Shown here piece after piece: positions 1-9,832 of a DNA stretch of 64,000 nt. Where the stretch lies: assembly GCA_016195815.1 (NCBI GenBank), contig JACPYX010000018.1, positions 186,001 through 250,000 of the forward strand, written 5' to 3'. The number at the start of each line of letters is the position of its first letter. The first letter of the stretch is position 1. The notes under the pieces are model-generated. The model searched no databases, was not told the DNA's origin, and saw only the letters and a program-made list of their open reading frames with translations. Source of the stretch: Chloroflexota bacterium. Lineage in GTDB: Bacteria; Chloroflexota; Anaerolineae; Anaerolineales; Villigracilaceae. The translations under genes were made by a program, and so were the position numbers.

Positions 1-138
1 AAAAGTCCAGAAGTATCGGTAATACGTACTGGGTTGAATGAGAACACCTTTCGAATTGTTTCAACACATACCCTGCCTGCCCGAGGAGCAGATCTACTCG
101 AAACGATACACGATTGCATTGTTCGTACACAAGACTAA
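1..138 (+). CDS. C-terminal end of an unidentified upstream gene (partial)
   Basis: Frame 1 is open from the window edge to a TAA at 136-138 and encodes 45 residues of ordinary composition, ending in ETIHDCIVRTQD. The other two forward frames hit stops within 40 bases. I do not recognise the family. It lies on the same strand as the nar operon, about 80 bases upstream of the cytochrome start, so it may be the gene before the operon. Confidence 0.4.
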   Translation, partial: KSPEVSVIRTGLNENTFRIVSTHTLPARGADLLETIHDCIVRTQD

Positions 139-216
139 ATAGCCACAATCTTTCATAAACCAGTGGGAGAGCATTCCCGTGTTCGCCCTCATCAAAATCA
201 GGAGTTGGCAAAACCT

Positions 217-795
217 ATGATAAATCACAATGGTAAATACAGAGAGCGAACAAATCTCTTGTGGATTGTGTTGCTCGCATTTTCCCTGTTCGGGTGCGGT
301 TCGACGCCTGATGTGAAAACCGCCCAGCCACCTTCAGTAGAGGCAATTGCCAACGGGAATGTGGAGAACGGACGAAAGTTGTTTATGGGCTATGCCCACT
401 TTCAAAACGATGGACCTCCCTGCATGGGTTGTCATAGTGTGGGCGAGAACGGATTACTCGGCGGCGGGGTGATGGGTCCCAATCTGACAGATGTTTCCAA
501 CAAACTGAGTCAGGATGAAATTGTTTCCTTCCTCTCGAACAGTGGAACAAAAATCTCACCAGTCATGCAGCCCATCTTTACCGAAAATCCCCTTACCGAA
601 AGCGAGCAGGCGGATTTAATCGCCTTCATGAATGCATCCGTTGGACAACCAGAATCCAACAGGGAGATTGTAGTATTCGGTATAAGCCTGGCCGGGCTTG
701 CAGCGGTAATTGCATTTCTTGGGTTTGTCTACCGAGATCGTTTACGGAGCATCCGCAGGGCATTGGTGAATAAAGCACAAAAGGAGTTGTTATGA
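217..795 (+). CDS. membrane-anchored c-type cytochrome of the nar operon
   Basis: Likely an extracytoplasmic electron-transfer cytochrome working with the nitrate reductase. One heme-binding motif CMGCH is seen at residues 69-73, with a candidate Met ligand later in SPVMQPIF. The N-terminus has a hydrophobic stretch ending in SLFGC, which resembles a lipobox (Cys27). A second hydrophobic segment near residues 148-170 is followed by basic residues, so the protein may be held at both ends. The ATG at 217 is preferred over the GTG at 163 because GGAG lies at 201-204 and the signal sequence then sits at the N-terminus. It overlaps narG by four bases (ATGA), so the two are translationally coupled. 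The exact partner (NarI, or a quinol oxidase replacement) is inference. Confidence 0.85.
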   Translation: MINHNGKYRERTNLLWIVLLAFSLFGCGSTPDVKTAQPPSVEAIANGNVENGRKLFMGYAHFQNDGPPCMGCHSVGENGLLGGGVMGPNLTDVSNKLSQDEIVSFLSNSGTKISPVMQPIFTENPLTESEQADLIAFMNASVGQPESNREIVVFGISLAGLAAVIAFLGFVYRDRLRSIRRALVNKAQKELL

Positions 796-3700
796 GTTGG
801 ATTCAAGAGATCTCTAATCCGCAAGCCCGCCAGTGGGAGGAGTTTTACCGCAATCGCTGGCAACATGACAAAGTGGTACGAAGCACACACGGCGTTAACT
901 GTACCGGCAGTTGTTCGTGGATGATCTATGTGAAAGATGGAATTGTCACCTGGGAGTTGCAGGCGTTGGACTATCCAAGCTTGCAACCGGGGTTGCCACC
1001 TTATGAACCACGTGGCTGCCAGCGCGGCATATCCTTTTCGTGGTACCAGTACAGCCCGGTGCGTGTCAAATATCCGTACATGCGCGGTGTGCTGATGGAT
1101 TTGTGGCGCAAAGCCAAAGAGGAGCACGCGGACCCGGTCGAAGCGTGGACAGCCGTCATTGAGGATGAAGCGGGGCGTAAGGCTTTTCATCAAGCGCGCG
1201 GCAAGGGAGGCTTTCGTCGCACAAGCTGGGATGAGGTGCTTGAGATCATCGCCGCCTCCACCATGTACACCGTCAAAAAATATGGACCGGATCGCATTAT
1301 CGGTTTTTCGCCGATCCCAGCCATGTCGATGTTGAGTTATGCCGGAGGCAGTCGCTTCCTGCAAATGCTGGGCGCTGTGAGCATGAGTTTTTATGATTGG
1401 TACAGCGACCTGCCGCCCGCCAGCCCCGAGACGTGGGGTGAGCAGACGGATGTAGCCGAAAGCGCCGATTGGTTCAACGCGAAGTTCATTGCTTCGGTCG
1501 GATCGAACATGAGCATGACGCGCACGCCCGATGTGCATTTCGCCGCAGAAGCGCGTCACAACGGGACCAAGCTGGTGGTCTTTGCGCCCGATTTCAATCA
1601 GGTTGCCAAGTATGCGGATTGGTGGGTTCCTGTTCATGCAGGGCAAGATGGCGCGTTTTGGATGGCGGTCAACCATGTCATCTTGAACGAATTCCATCAT
1701 CAGACCCCGACGCCTTACTTTATGGATTATGCGCGCCGCTATACGGACTCTCCCTTCCTTGTTGTGCTCAACGAGTCAAACGGCAGTTATGTGCCGGGCA
1801 GAATGTTACGCGCTGGACAAGTGGAACGCACTCGAGATGTGGAAAATGGCGAGTGGAAGTTTTTGGTTTGGGATGAACTTAGCAATGAGCCGCGCATGCC
1901 GCAAGGCAGTTTGGGATTCCGCTGGCAGAAGCAAAAGGGACAGTGGAATCTGGAACCGAAAGATGGTCTGGATGGAAGCGAGATCAGTTCCCAGTTGAGT
2001 TTTCTCAACACATCTGAAGAACGGCTGACGGTTTCGTTCGCGGAGTTCGGCGAAGGCAAATCCTTCCAGCGCAGTGTGCCAGTGCGTTATATAGAAACGA
2101 CTGATGGTAAAGTGGCTGTTGCCACTGTGTACGACTTGCTCATGTCTCAATACGGTGTGGGGCGTGGACTCGAAGGTGATTATCCCGCTGACTACGATGA
2201 TGAGAATCTTTCGTACACTCCCGCCTGGCAGGAACGTTATACGGGTATCGACCGCCAGACCGTGATTCAGTTTGCACGTGAGTGGGCGACGACCGCAGTC
2301 AAGACCGAAGGCAAGTGCATGATCATCATCGGCGCGGGGGTCAATCACTGGTATCACAATAACTTGATCTATCGCGCCTGTATCGGAACCCTGCTGTTGA
2401 CTGGTTGTGTGGGACGAAACGGCGGCGGATTGAATCATTATGTGGGTCAGGAAAAGTTAGCCCCCGCGGCTCCTTGGGCGGCGATGGCATTTGCCACAGA
2501 CTGGCAGAAACCGCCACGCCAGATGAACTCACCTTCCTTCCATTATGTTAATAGCGATCAGTGGCGTTATGAACACACCTATACCGAACCTCAACCTGTT
2601 CCACGTCCCGATGATGAACAAAATCGGGATATGCCGCAGGAGCACACGCTGGATGCGCAAGTCCGCGCGGTGCGGATGGGTTGGTTGCCGTCGTATCCGC
2701 AGTTCAATGTCAGCTCGCTGGAAATTGTCAGAAAGGCGGAGCAGGCTGGGGCGAAGTCGGATGCGGAAATTCGTCAATGGGTGGTGGATCAACTTAAGTC
2801 AGGCGAACTAAAGTTTGCGGTACAGGATCCCGATGCTCCCGAAAACTGGCCTCGCCTGTGGTTTATCTGGCGTGGTAATGCGCTCAATGCCAGCGCAAAA
2901 GGTCAGGAATATTTCTTCAAGCATTATTTGGGGACGCATCATCAGATCATTTCGGAGGAAGTGGATAAGAGTCACTTCCATGAAGTGAATTACCGTGACG
3001 AGGCGCCCGAAGGCAAACTTGATCTGGTGGTGGATATCAATTTCCGCATGGATACTTCGGCGTTGTATTCGGATATTGTGTTGCCGACGGCGAGTTGGTA
3101 TGAAAAAGATGACTTGAACACGACCGACATGCACTCGTTCATTCACCCGCTTGCCGCCGCTGTGCCGCCCTCGTGGGAATCGAAAACAGACTGGGATATT
3201 TTCAAAATCCTGGCAGGGAAGGTCAGCGAATTGGCGGAGACTCATTTGCCTGAACCCGTGCGTGATTTGGTTGCCATGCCGCTTCAACACGATACGCCCG
3301 CTGAGATGGCGCAGGCGCACATCCGTGATTGGGCGCGTGGGGAATGTGAACCCATCCCTGGCGTGACAATGCCGAACTTTGTGGTAACCGAACGCGATTA
3401 CGTCAACCTGGGTAAACGCTTCATATCCTTTGGCCCGAAGGTGCAGAAGGAAGGTCTCGCAATTCACGGCATTCACTGGGATGTGGATGACTTGTATCAG
3501 CAATTACTGGATAGCAAACCAACTACTACATGGAATGGACAGACCTATCCTTCACTGGAGGTTGCGCGAGATGCCGCCAACATCATCCTGCATCTGGCTC
3601 CCGAAACCAATGGCGAAGTGGCGTACCGCGCCTTCCAAGCCGAAGAAGAACGCATGGGACTCAAGCTAACTGATTTGGCAGAACCCACACGCGCCACGCG

Positions 3701-4424
3701 CATGACCTTCAATGATTTGACTCAACAGCCTCGACGTTTGCTCAACAGCCCGATTTGGACAGGCATTGTTACCGATGGTCGTCCCTATTCAGCATATGTC
3801 TTGAATGTGGAACGACTCGTCCCCTGGCGCACGTTGACGGGACGGCAACACTTTTATTTGGATCACGAAGGGTATCTGGCGTATGGCGAACATTTGCCCA
3901 CTTACAAGCCGCGACCTGATCCATTGGCTTTTGGCGATTTGGATAAAAGTCACAGCGAAGGCAAGACCATCCAGTTGAATTACCTCACACCTCATGCCAA
4001 GTGGCATATCCATTCCAACTACTTTGATAACGACCGTATGTTGACTCTTTCACGCGGACTCGAGCCGATGTGGATCAGCGAAAAGGATGCTAAAGAAATC
4101 GGCATTGTGGATAACGACTGGGTGGAAGCCTACAACGATCACGGTGTGACGGTCACACGCGCGATTGTCAGCGCGCGCATCCCGCCCGGAATTTGCATCA
4201 TCTATCATGCTCCGGAAAGGACGGTGAGCGTGCCCAAGTCACCGATGCGCGGCAACAAGCGGGCAGGCGGGCACAATAGTCCCACGCGCATCCACCTTAA
4301 GCCTTCGTTGATGGTTGGCGGCTATGGTCAGTTTACTTATGCGTTCAACTACTGGGGTCCGACTGGCGTCAACCGCGACACATTCATATTGGTACGCAAA
4401 CTGCCAGGGAAACCTGAGTTCTAA
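792..4424 (+). CDS. narG: respiratory nitrate reductase alpha subunit NarG
   Basis: Molybdenum (bis-MGD) catalytic subunit reducing nitrate to nitrite. The N-terminal [4Fe-4S] ligand pattern HGVNCTGSC is present (His33, Cys37, Cys41), followed by a Cys in EPRGCQRG. The Mo-coordinating Asp is Asp206 in [17 protein letters not shown], the signature of NarG. At 1210 residues it has the normal length. No twin-arginine motif is seen at the N-terminus, so the catalytic site is predicted to face the cytoplasm, as in classical Nar rather than the outward-facing form of archaea. AAGGAG at 781-786 is the ribosome binding site and the start overlaps the cytochrome stop. It is followed by narH after about 100 bases containing a dispersed repeat. 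Confidence 0.97.
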   Translation: MSWIQEISNPQARQWEEFYRNRWQHDKVVRSTHGVNCTGSCSWMIYVKDGIVTWELQALDYPSLQPGLPPYEPRGCQRGISFSWYQYSPVRVKYPYMRGVLMDLWRKAKEEHADPVEAWTAVIEDEAGRKAFHQARGKGGFRRTSWDEVLEIIAASTMYTVKKYGPDRIIGFSPIPAMSMLSYAGGSRFLQMLGAVSMSFYDWYSDLPPASPETWGEQTDVAESADWFNAKFIASVGSNMSMTRTPDVHFAAEARHNGTKLVVFAPDFNQVAKYADWWVPVHAGQDGAFWMAVNHVILNEFHHQTPTPYFMDYARRYTDSPFLVVLNESNGSYVPGRMLRAGQVERTRDVENGEWKFLVWDELSNEPRMPQGSLGFRWQKQKGQWNLEPKDGLDGSEISSQLSFLNTSEERLTVSFAEFGEGKSFQRSVPVRYIETTDGKVAVATVYDLLMSQYGVGRGLEGDYPADYDDENLSYTPAWQERYTGIDRQTVIQFAREWATTAVKTEGKCMIIIGAGVNHWYHNNLIYRACIGTLLLTGCVGRNGGGLNHYVGQEKLAPAAPWAAMAFATDWQKPPRQMNSPSFHYVNSDQWRYEHTYTEPQPVPRPDDEQNRDMPQEHTLDAQVRAVRMGWLPSYPQFNVSSLEIVRKAEQAGAKSDAEIRQWVVDQLKSGELKFAVQDPDAPENWPRLWFIWRGNALNASAKGQEYFFKHYLGTHHQIISEEVDKSHFHEVNYRDEAPEGKLDLVVDINFRMDTSALYSDIVLPTASWYEKDDLNTTDMHSFIHPLAAAVPPSWESKTDWDIFKILAGKVSELAETHLPEPVRDLVAMPLQHDTPAEMAQAHIRDWARGECEPIPGVTMPNFVVTERDYVNLGKRFISFGPKVQKEGLAIHGIHWDVDDLYQQLLDSKPTTTWNGQTYPSLEVARDAANIILHLAPETNGEVAYRAFQAEEERMGLKLTDLAEPTRATRMTFNDLTQQPRRLLNSPIWTGIVTDGRPYSAYVLNVERLVPWRTLTGRQHFYLDHEGYLAYGEHLPTYKPRPDPLAFGDLDKSHSEGKTIQLNYLTPHAKWHIHSNYFDNDRMLTLSRGLEPMWISEKDAKEIGIVDNDWVEAYNDHGVTVTRAIVSARIPPGICIIYHAPERTVSVPKSPMRGNKRAGGHNSPTRIHLKPSLMVGGYGQFTYAFNYWGPTGVNRDTFILVRKLPGKPEF

Positions 4425-4429
4425 AAATA

Positions 4430-4515
4430 TTTACCATGAAGGGCACGAAGTGTCACAAAGGAAAACCAAAAGCATTTACTTCGTGTACCTTCGTGAACCT
4501 TTGTGGTGAAAAGAG
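4430..4515 (+). repeat. dispersed CACAAAGG/CACGAAG-type intergenic repeat inside the nar operon
   Basis: The narG-narH spacer is made of short words such as CACGAAG, CACAAAGG, CTTCGTG and CCTTTGTGGT arranged as a loose inverted repeat. The same words recur at about 32,505-32,575. It adds an open N-terminal extension in front of narH (from 4436), which is repeat sequence and not protein. Confidence 0.6.
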
Positions 4516-4525
4516 GAAATCAATT

Positions 4526-6028
4526 ATGAAAATCAGATCACAAGTTTCAATGGTATTCCATCTCGATAAATGTATCGGCTGTCATACATGCAGTGTTGCC
4601 TGCAAAAACATCTGGACCGACCGCGAAGGCGCGGAATATATGTGGTGGAACAACGTAGAGACAAAACCCGGCGTCGGCTTTCCCACCCAATGGGAAGACC
4701 AGGACAAATATCACGGCGGCTGGGAACTTGAGGACAAGCCCAAAGATCCTACCCTAAAATTAAAACTCCAAAACCGTTTGCAGACCTTTACCAATTTATT
4801 TTCCAACCCAGCCATGCCTACGATGGACGATTACTACGAGCCGTGGACGTACAACTACAGCGATCTGTTCAATTCACCGCTCGGCAACGATCAGCCGACG
4901 GCGCGTCCCATCTCGCGCATTGATGGCAAACCGATAGACATCGAATCGGGTCCCAACTGGGATGACGATCTGGGCGGCTCCAACATCTATGCGGTCAATG
5001 ATCCGCTACTCAAAGACATGAGTGCAGAGGAAAAACAACGCCTCTTTTCGATCGAGCAACTCTTCTACTTCTACATGCCGCGCATCTGCAACCACTGTTT
5101 GAACGCGGCTTGTGGGGCAGCGTGCCCATCGGGTGCCATATACAAACGCGCTGAAGATGGCGTGGTGTTGATCAATCAGGATAAGTGCCGCGGCTGGCGC
5201 ATGTGTGTCTCTGCCTGCCCTTACAAAAAAACTTACTACAACTGGTCAACGGGCAAATCTGAAAAATGTATTCTCTGCTACCCACGCCTCGAAACCGGAC
5301 AAGCCCCCGCCTGTTTCCACTCCTGTGTTGGACGTATTCGTTATCTCGGGGTTTTGCTGTATGACGCGGACCAGATTCCAGACGCTCTTAAAGTGCCGGA
5401 TGAACAACTCGTTGAGCGCCAGCGTCAGATGATCCTCGATCCTCACGACCCGAAAGTTGTTGCGGCGGCGAAAGAAAGCGGCGTACCCGACGGCGTGATT
5501 ACCGCCGCGCAAAATTCACCGGTCTATCGCTATGTCAAAGAATGGGAATTGGCTTTGCCTTTGCACCCTGAATATCGCACACTCCCCATGCTGTTCTATG
5601 TGCCGCCGCTTCTGCCTGTTCTCAATGCAACCCAGTCAAACGGCACGCAACGCGTGGAAACAGACCTGTTCAGTTCGCTGGAAAGCGCGCGTGTGCCCGT
5701 CCGCTATATGTCACGTACATTGTCCGGTGGTAACGATGAATTGGTGATCAAGTCGTATCAGAAGATGATCGCCGTCCGCATTTACAAACGCGCCGAAACT
5801 GTCGGTGATGTGACTGCGGAAGAAGCCGCTGCCGCCCTCGCCAAAGCTGGGATGACCGCCGAGGAAGCCGAAGCCATCTATCGCCTGACATCCCTACCCA
5901 CGTATCAGGAACGCTTTGTTATCCCGCCCTACAGCCGCGAAGGCGACATCGAGGAAGTGTACGATCCGCAACAACGCAAAGCAGAGACTGGCTTTGGCAA
6001 ACGCCAGGGTCCACAAAGAGGTTTGTAG
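4526..6028 (+). CDS. narH: respiratory nitrate reductase beta subunit NarH
   Basis: Iron-sulfur subunit carrying electrons from NarI to NarG. Ferredoxin-type Cys clusters are visible: CIGCHTCSVAC (Cys16, 19, 22, 26), CNHCLNAACGAAC (from Cys188), CRGWRMCVSAC and CILCYPRLETGQAPACFHSC. The Trp in CRGWRMC replaces a Cys, the known feature of NarH that makes one centre a [3Fe-4S] cluster. The start is set at the ATG at 4526, which has AGAGGAAA upstream and matches the family N-terminus; the upstream in-frame extension is repeat DNA. The product is 500 residues, the usual size. narJ starts three bases after the stop. Confidence 0.97.
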   Translation: MKIRSQVSMVFHLDKCIGCHTCSVACKNIWTDREGAEYMWWNNVETKPGVGFPTQWEDQDKYHGGWELEDKPKDPTLKLKLQNRLQTFTNLFSNPAMPTMDDYYEPWTYNYSDLFNSPLGNDQPTARPISRIDGKPIDIESGPNWDDDLGGSNIYAVNDPLLKDMSAEEKQRLFSIEQLFYFYMPRICNHCLNAACGAACPSGAIYKRAEDGVVLINQDKCRGWRMCVSACPYKKTYYNWSTGKSEKCILCYPRLETGQAPACFHSCVGRIRYLGVLLYDADQIPDALKVPDEQLVERQRQMILDPHDPKVVAAAKESGVPDGVITAAQNSPVYRYVKEWELALPLHPEYRTLPMLFYVPPLLPVLNATQSNGTQRVETDLFSSLESARVPVRYMSRTLSGGNDELVIKSYQKMIAVRIYKRAETVGDVTAEEAAAALAKAGMTAEEAEAIYRLTSLPTYQERFVIPPYSREGDIEEVYDPQQRKAETGFGKRQGPQRGL

Positions 6029-6030
6029 CC

Positions 6031-6585
6031 ATGCTCAAAGATTCAATCGGAATTCTGTACGATCTGTTCGCCGACCTGTTGGCGTATCCCGCTATGTCAA
6101 TCACGCAAAAGGCTGAAGAGTGCCTTTCACAATTGCAGGAGTCCCAGCCTGATGCAGCCAGCGCATTGGAAAAATTCCTGCACGGTTTGGGACAACATCC
6201 GTTGGCAAAAATGCAGGAACTGTACACCACTACTTTCGATATGCAACCCGTTTGTTATCCCTATCTCGGTTATCAGTTGTTCGGCGAAAGCTATAAGCGT
6301 GGAGCCTTCATGGCGCAACTCAACGAAGCCTATCACACCATCGGTTACTCTGCGGTGCAGGAACTTCCGGACCACGTAGCGATTGTCTTGCGTTACCTCG
6401 GGCTGGATGCAACCAACCGACAGAATGATTTCTGTCAGGCGTTGATAAACGAAGGTCTGAACCCCGCAATGGAGAAAATGCTGAAAGTCTTCGGCGAGGG
6501 ATCTGAAAACCCCTATTTTGGACTCCTCTCTGCACTTCATCTGTTTCTTGTTCACACCCCTGAAAAGGAATTGAGTCATGGCTGA
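6031..6585 (+). CDS. narJ: nitrate reductase assembly chaperone NarJ
   Basis: Cytoplasmic chaperone of the NarJ/TorD family needed to insert the molybdenum cofactor into NarG and attach NarGH to NarI; not part of the final enzyme. It is all-helical in appearance, 184 residues, with the family segment MQPVCYPYLGYQLFGESYKRG. It starts three bases after narH and overlaps narI by eight bases, the standard narGHJI order. Confidence 0.93.
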   Translation: MLKDSIGILYDLFADLLAYPAMSITQKAEECLSQLQESQPDAASALEKFLHGLGQHPLAKMQELYTTTFDMQPVCYPYLGYQLFGESYKRGAFMAQLNEAYHTIGYSAVQELPDHVAIVLRYLGLDATNRQNDFCQALINEGLNPAMEKMLKVFGEGSENPYFGLLSALHLFLVHTPEKELSHG

Positions 6586-7252
6586 TATTCTTCTGTTTAT
6601 CGTCTTCCCATATGTAGCGGTTGCCCTTGCCGTGGGGGGCACTGTATATCGCTACCTCACCAATCAATATTCTTTTACGAGTCTTTCGTCGCAGTTCCTC
6701 GAAAGTGAACTCCAGTTTTGGGGTTCAACGCTCTGGCACTATGGCATCATCCCAACCTTGCTGATTCACATGGCAGGTTTCACTATCCCCAAAGTGATGG
6801 CGGCTTTGCACAGCACACCTGAAACACTTTACATGGCGGAATTGGCAGGCAAGATTCTGGGACTGATGGCGTTGGTCGGCGCGGGAGCGATGATCGTACG
6901 GAGACTCACGTTCTCAAAAATTCGGGCAGTGACCACGCCGGCCGATTGGGTCGTGTTGTTTCTGCTGTTCATGCAAGTTTTCTTTGGGATGTGGATCGCC
7001 TTTGGATACCGCTGGGGCGCCGTCTGGTTCCTTCACGCTGCCACCCCCTGGGTGGTTTCACTGGCTACGTTTCAACCTTCGGTGGCATCGGTTACCGCCC
7101 TGCCATTGGTCATCAAACTCCACTTTTTGAACGGCGTCTTGTTGATTACAATTTTCCCATTTGGCAGGTTGGTACACATGGTCAGTTTCCCCGTCAGCTA
7201 TCTCTGGCGGCGCTTCCAATTGGTGATCTGGACACGACGGAAAGTCATTTAG
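6578..7252 (+). CDS. narI: respiratory nitrate reductase gamma subunit NarI (cytochrome b)
   Basis: Membrane diheme cytochrome b that oxidises quinol and passes electrons to NarH. About five transmembrane segments are predicted in 224 residues. Candidate heme-ligand histidines lie in LWHYGIIPTLLIHMAGF (first pair) and in KLHFLNGVLLITIF / GRLVHMVSFP (second pair), as expected for NarI. It overlaps narJ by eight bases and is followed after ten bases by the TehA-like channel gene, so all are probably on one transcript. Confidence 0.95.
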   Translation: MADILLFIVFPYVAVALAVGGTVYRYLTNQYSFTSLSSQFLESELQFWGSTLWHYGIIPTLLIHMAGFTIPKVMAALHSTPETLYMAELAGKILGLMALVGAGAMIVRRLTFSKIRAVTTPADWVVLFLLFMQVFFGMWIAFGYRWGAVWFLHAATPWVVSLATFQPSVASVTALPLVIKLHFLNGVLLITIFPFGRLVHMVSFPVSYLWRRFQLVIWTRRKVI

Positions 7253-7261
7253 GAGAATCCT

Positions 7262-8356
7262 ATGTGGAATAGAATAACCAGCATGGTTCAGAACGGGGTG
7301 CGTGACTTGTTCCCCGCCTACTTTGCTCTCGTCATGGCAACGGGCATCGTTTCCATCGCCTGTTATCTTTTGAAGATGGATTTTCTTGCCTTCCCATTGT
7401 TCTACCTCAATCAATTTTTCTATATCATACTTTGGCTTCTCACTATAGCCCGCATCTTCCAACACCCATCACGGCTCATCGGTGATCTATCGAACCACCG
7501 TTTGGGTACGGGCTTCCTGACCCTTGTCGCTGGGACGAATGTGCTGGGCAGTCAGTTTGTTATTCTCAGCTCAAATCAAACAGTAGCGTTTATCCTCTGG
7601 ATTTTGGGATTGGCGCTCTGGCTTTTGCTGATCTATGCTCTGTTCACCATCCTGACCGTCAAAGAAGAGAAACCGCCGCTGGAGTCAGGCATCAACGGCG
7701 CGTGGATGCTGTTCGTTGTCTCCACTCAATCCATTGTTGTGCTTGGCATGTTGATCGCTTCCCGTTTCTCACCCTGGGATGAAATGTTCGCCTATGCCAT
7801 GCTGGGGTTTTATCTGCTCGGCTGCATGTTCTACATTCTGATCATTTCACTCATCGTATATCGTTTCATGTTCTTCAAAATCGGCGCAGATGAAATGGGA
7901 CCTCCCTACTGGATCAACATGGGCGCGGTTGCCATCACCACGCTGGCAGGTGCGAACATCCTACTCAAAGGCAATGCGCCATTTCTAAACGATCTAATCC
8001 CTTTCATCAAAGGCTTCACGATCTTCTTCTGGGCGTCGGGAACCTGGTGGATTCCGCTTCTATTCCTCCTCGGCGCGTGGCGGCACATTTACAAACGCTA
8101 TCCCCTCACATATCATCCCGCCTACTGGGGTTTGGTCTTCCCAATGGGTATGTATACAGTCTGCACGTTCCGATTGGCTCAGGTGATGAAATTGGATTTT
8201 CTTTTAGTCATACCCAAATTCTTTATCTACCTAGCCTTGATTGCCTGGGCTGCTACTATCTTCGGGTTGGCACGTCAGTTGATCACCACTTTCATAAAAA
8301 CAGAAGCGGTGGAACAGATCAACAAGAAGATTACTAAAGATGCAGGAAAAATATAG
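7262..8356 (+). CDS. TehA/SLAC1/TDT-family anion channel or transporter
   Basis: Ten-helix membrane protein of the tellurite-resistance / C4-dicarboxylate (TDT) family, which includes bacterial TehA and the plant guard-cell anion channel SLAC1. The first helix begins LFPAYFALVMATGIVSIACYLL, close to the family start FxxxMGTGxxS. Length 364 residues; AGGAG lies just before the ATG. It follows narI directly, and no NarK-type nitrate/nitrite antiporter is present in the window. SLAC1-type channels conduct nitrate, so a role in moving nitrate or nitrite is a reasonable inference; sulfite or dicarboxylate transport are alternatives. Confidence 0.85.
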   Translation: MWNRITSMVQNGVRDLFPAYFALVMATGIVSIACYLLKMDFLAFPLFYLNQFFYIILWLLTIARIFQHPSRLIGDLSNHRLGTGFLTLVAGTNVLGSQFVILSSNQTVAFILWILGLALWLLLIYALFTILTVKEEKPPLESGINGAWMLFVVSTQSIVVLGMLIASRFSPWDEMFAYAMLGFYLLGCMFYILIISLIVYRFMFFKIGADEMGPPYWINMGAVAITTLAGANILLKGNAPFLNDLIPFIKGFTIFFWASGTWWIPLLFLLGAWRHIYKRYPLTYHPAYWGLVFPMGMYTVCTFRLAQVMKLDFLLVIPKFFIYLALIAWAATIFGLARQLITTFIKTEAVEQINKKITKDAGKI

Positions 8357-8363
8357 GTGAAGT

Positions 8364-9023
8364 TTGAACACATCTTCGATGTTGACCACACCCGATCTGG
8401 ATGCCCTGCTGGAAGTCGGCGCAGTACATCACCACAAAGTTTGTCCCCGTCAGGTGCTCGGCGTTCGTATCGGACTTTTAGCAGGGAGCCTGCTCGAGAT
8501 TCCTTTGCCTCAGCCCGAGAAGCGTCTGCTCGCTATCGCTGAAACAGACGGCTGTTTCATAGACGGACTCTCCGCAGCAACAGGTTGTTACGTCGGCAGA
8601 CGTACTCTGCGGATTGAAGATTATGGCAAGACCGCTGCAACTTTTATAGATACACTCACCGAACAAACCCTTCGTATCGTGCCACAAAATCACGCTCGTG
8701 AACTGGCATGGGAATATGCACCTTCCGCACGCAATAAGTGGGAAGCGCAACTCATAGGCTATCAACACATTCCTGATGAATTATTATTTCATTGGCGACG
8801 AGTGGAATTAAAGATTCCCGTGAAGCAAATCATCGGTCAAGCGGGTAAGCGTGTTATATGTGAAGCCTGCGGGGAGGAGATCATCAACCAGCGGGAGATG
8901 GTCTGCGAAGGGTCGGTTTTGTGCAAATCCTGCGCAGGCAAATCATATTTTTGTTTTGTTGAACATTCAGCAGCCAGTTGGAACTTCATGCAGGGTCTGG
9001 TACATTGTCCACTTGATGAATGA
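8364..9023 (+). CDS. FmdE-family protein with C-terminal zinc ribbon
   Basis: Resembles FmdE, originally subunit E of molybdenum formylmethanofuran dehydrogenase and widespread near molybdoenzyme genes in non-methanogens. The FmdE domain (about 10-150) has HHHKVCPRQVLGVRIG; the C-terminal part has a CxxC...CxxC zinc ribbon (CEACGEEI, CKSC). The start is uncertain: TTG at 8364 or ATG at 8379, neither with an ideal ribosome site. It follows the channel gene by seven bases, so it belongs to the nar transcript. A role in molybdenum cofactor handling for NarG is inferred from context only. Confidence 0.8.
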   Translation: MNTSSMLTTPDLDALLEVGAVHHHKVCPRQVLGVRIGLLAGSLLEIPLPQPEKRLLAIAETDGCFIDGLSAATGCYVGRRTLRIEDYGKTAATFIDTLTEQTLRIVPQNHARELAWEYAPSARNKWEAQLIGYQHIPDELLFHWRRVELKIPVKQIIGQAGKRVICEACGEEIINQREMVCEGSVLCKSCAGKSYFCFVEHSAASWNFMQGLVHCPLDE

Positions 9024-9185
9024 TTGGTAGTAAGGCAGGTTGTTTCCCCAATAAACTTTGCGGACAGAATACGCCGTCATTTCGATAGATAGCAGAGTTA
9101 CAGACAATTGATCGGCACACACCGAAAATGGTCAGAGGGTAAAGTCAACGAACACGATGTATAGAGTCGCTTGATTTGAGGATTG

Positions 9186-9542
9186 TTATAGCGCTTTCCG
9201 CGCTTGAAAGAACATCAGCGCCAAAATGGCAAGCCAGGTGATCAGACGAAATATCATGGCGGCGAGACTTTGGTTAGCAACTGTGTTGCGAAAGGCGGTA
9301 AAGAGAATCAGCAAAACAACCGCGTGAACACCGAGGGTTGCAATAGTGGTGATTAGCGCGTAGTGGTGATTCGTCCAAATTAAAACTGCGGGGATGAGAG
9401 ACAGAATTCCCATTACAAAATTATATACGGGAAGCCACGTGAGGACGGAGTAGCCAGGATTCCAGCCGCGCATGGCTTTTCCACCCGCAATAATGGACAT
9501 GACCCCGATGATGAAAGCGAGAATGGATGCGATTTGATTCAT
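9186..9542 (-). CDS. small membrane protein, unknown function
   Basis: 118 residues with four predicted transmembrane helices and few charged residues; the C-terminus is basic (FFQARKAL). I do not recognise a family. Its ATG overlaps the stop of the DUF1858 gene (ATGA), so the two are co-translated. It is the last gene of a minus-strand run convergent with the nar operon. The ~160 bases between 9024 and 9185 show nothing clear. Confidence 0.7.
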   Translation of the reverse strand: MNQIASILAFIIGVMSIIAGGKAMRGWNPGYSVLTWLPVYNFVMGILSLIPAVLIWTNHHYALITTIATLGVHAVVLLILFTAFRNTVANQSLAAMIFRLITWLAILALMFFQARKAL

Positions 9543-9778
9543 GTTTCTCCTCCTTTCTGTTCCTGCTTTTTGGCATTTGCGCGATTAAGGATTTCGAGAA
9601 ATTCATTCAACGGCACGCGATGGATGCGCGCCGCCCATTCGACTGTCACCGCTTTTGCCGCAAGCATTCGCAATGAATATCGTCCCACACGCTTCACGCC
9701 GAACACTTCCATTACATCAGCGATGTCGCCGTGTTCTTGAAGGACGGCAGATACGCGTGTATCTTTTGTAATTTTCAT
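9539..9778 (-). CDS. DUF1858-like small protein
   Basis: 79 residues, MKITKDTRVSAVLQEHGDIA..., resembling the DUF1858 domain often fused to or beside redox and hybrid-cluster-type proteins. The usual Cys pair of that domain is absent: the position after VMEVFGVKRVG carries RYSL. The ATG at 9778 is preferred over an upstream GTG because GGAAG lies eight bases before it. Function unknown; its neighbours suggest a link with nitrogen-oxide metabolism. Confidence 0.7.
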   Translation of the reverse strand: MKITKDTRVSAVLQEHGDIADVMEVFGVKRVGRYSLRMLAAKAVTVEWAARIHRVPLNEFLEILNRANAKKQEQKGGET

Positions 9779-9832
9779 TTTATAGTTCTTCCAGCGGCAG
9801 GTCACGCTCGTGCCTACCGCTTTTATGGTTCT

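Noticed and set aside
729-1700. Long minus-strand open frame of 323 codons opposite narG
   Set aside because: It is antisense to a certain narG, has no family features and no ribosome site; a shadow of codon bias.
2808-3503. Minus-strand open frame of 231 codons opposite narG
   Set aside because: Same reason; the composition (many His, Arg, Ile) is that of a reverse-frame shadow.
7262-8356. Tellurite-resistance function for the TehA-like protein
   Set aside because: The family name reflects an E. coli overexpression effect; nothing here points to tellurite, and no TehB-type methyltransferase is nearby.
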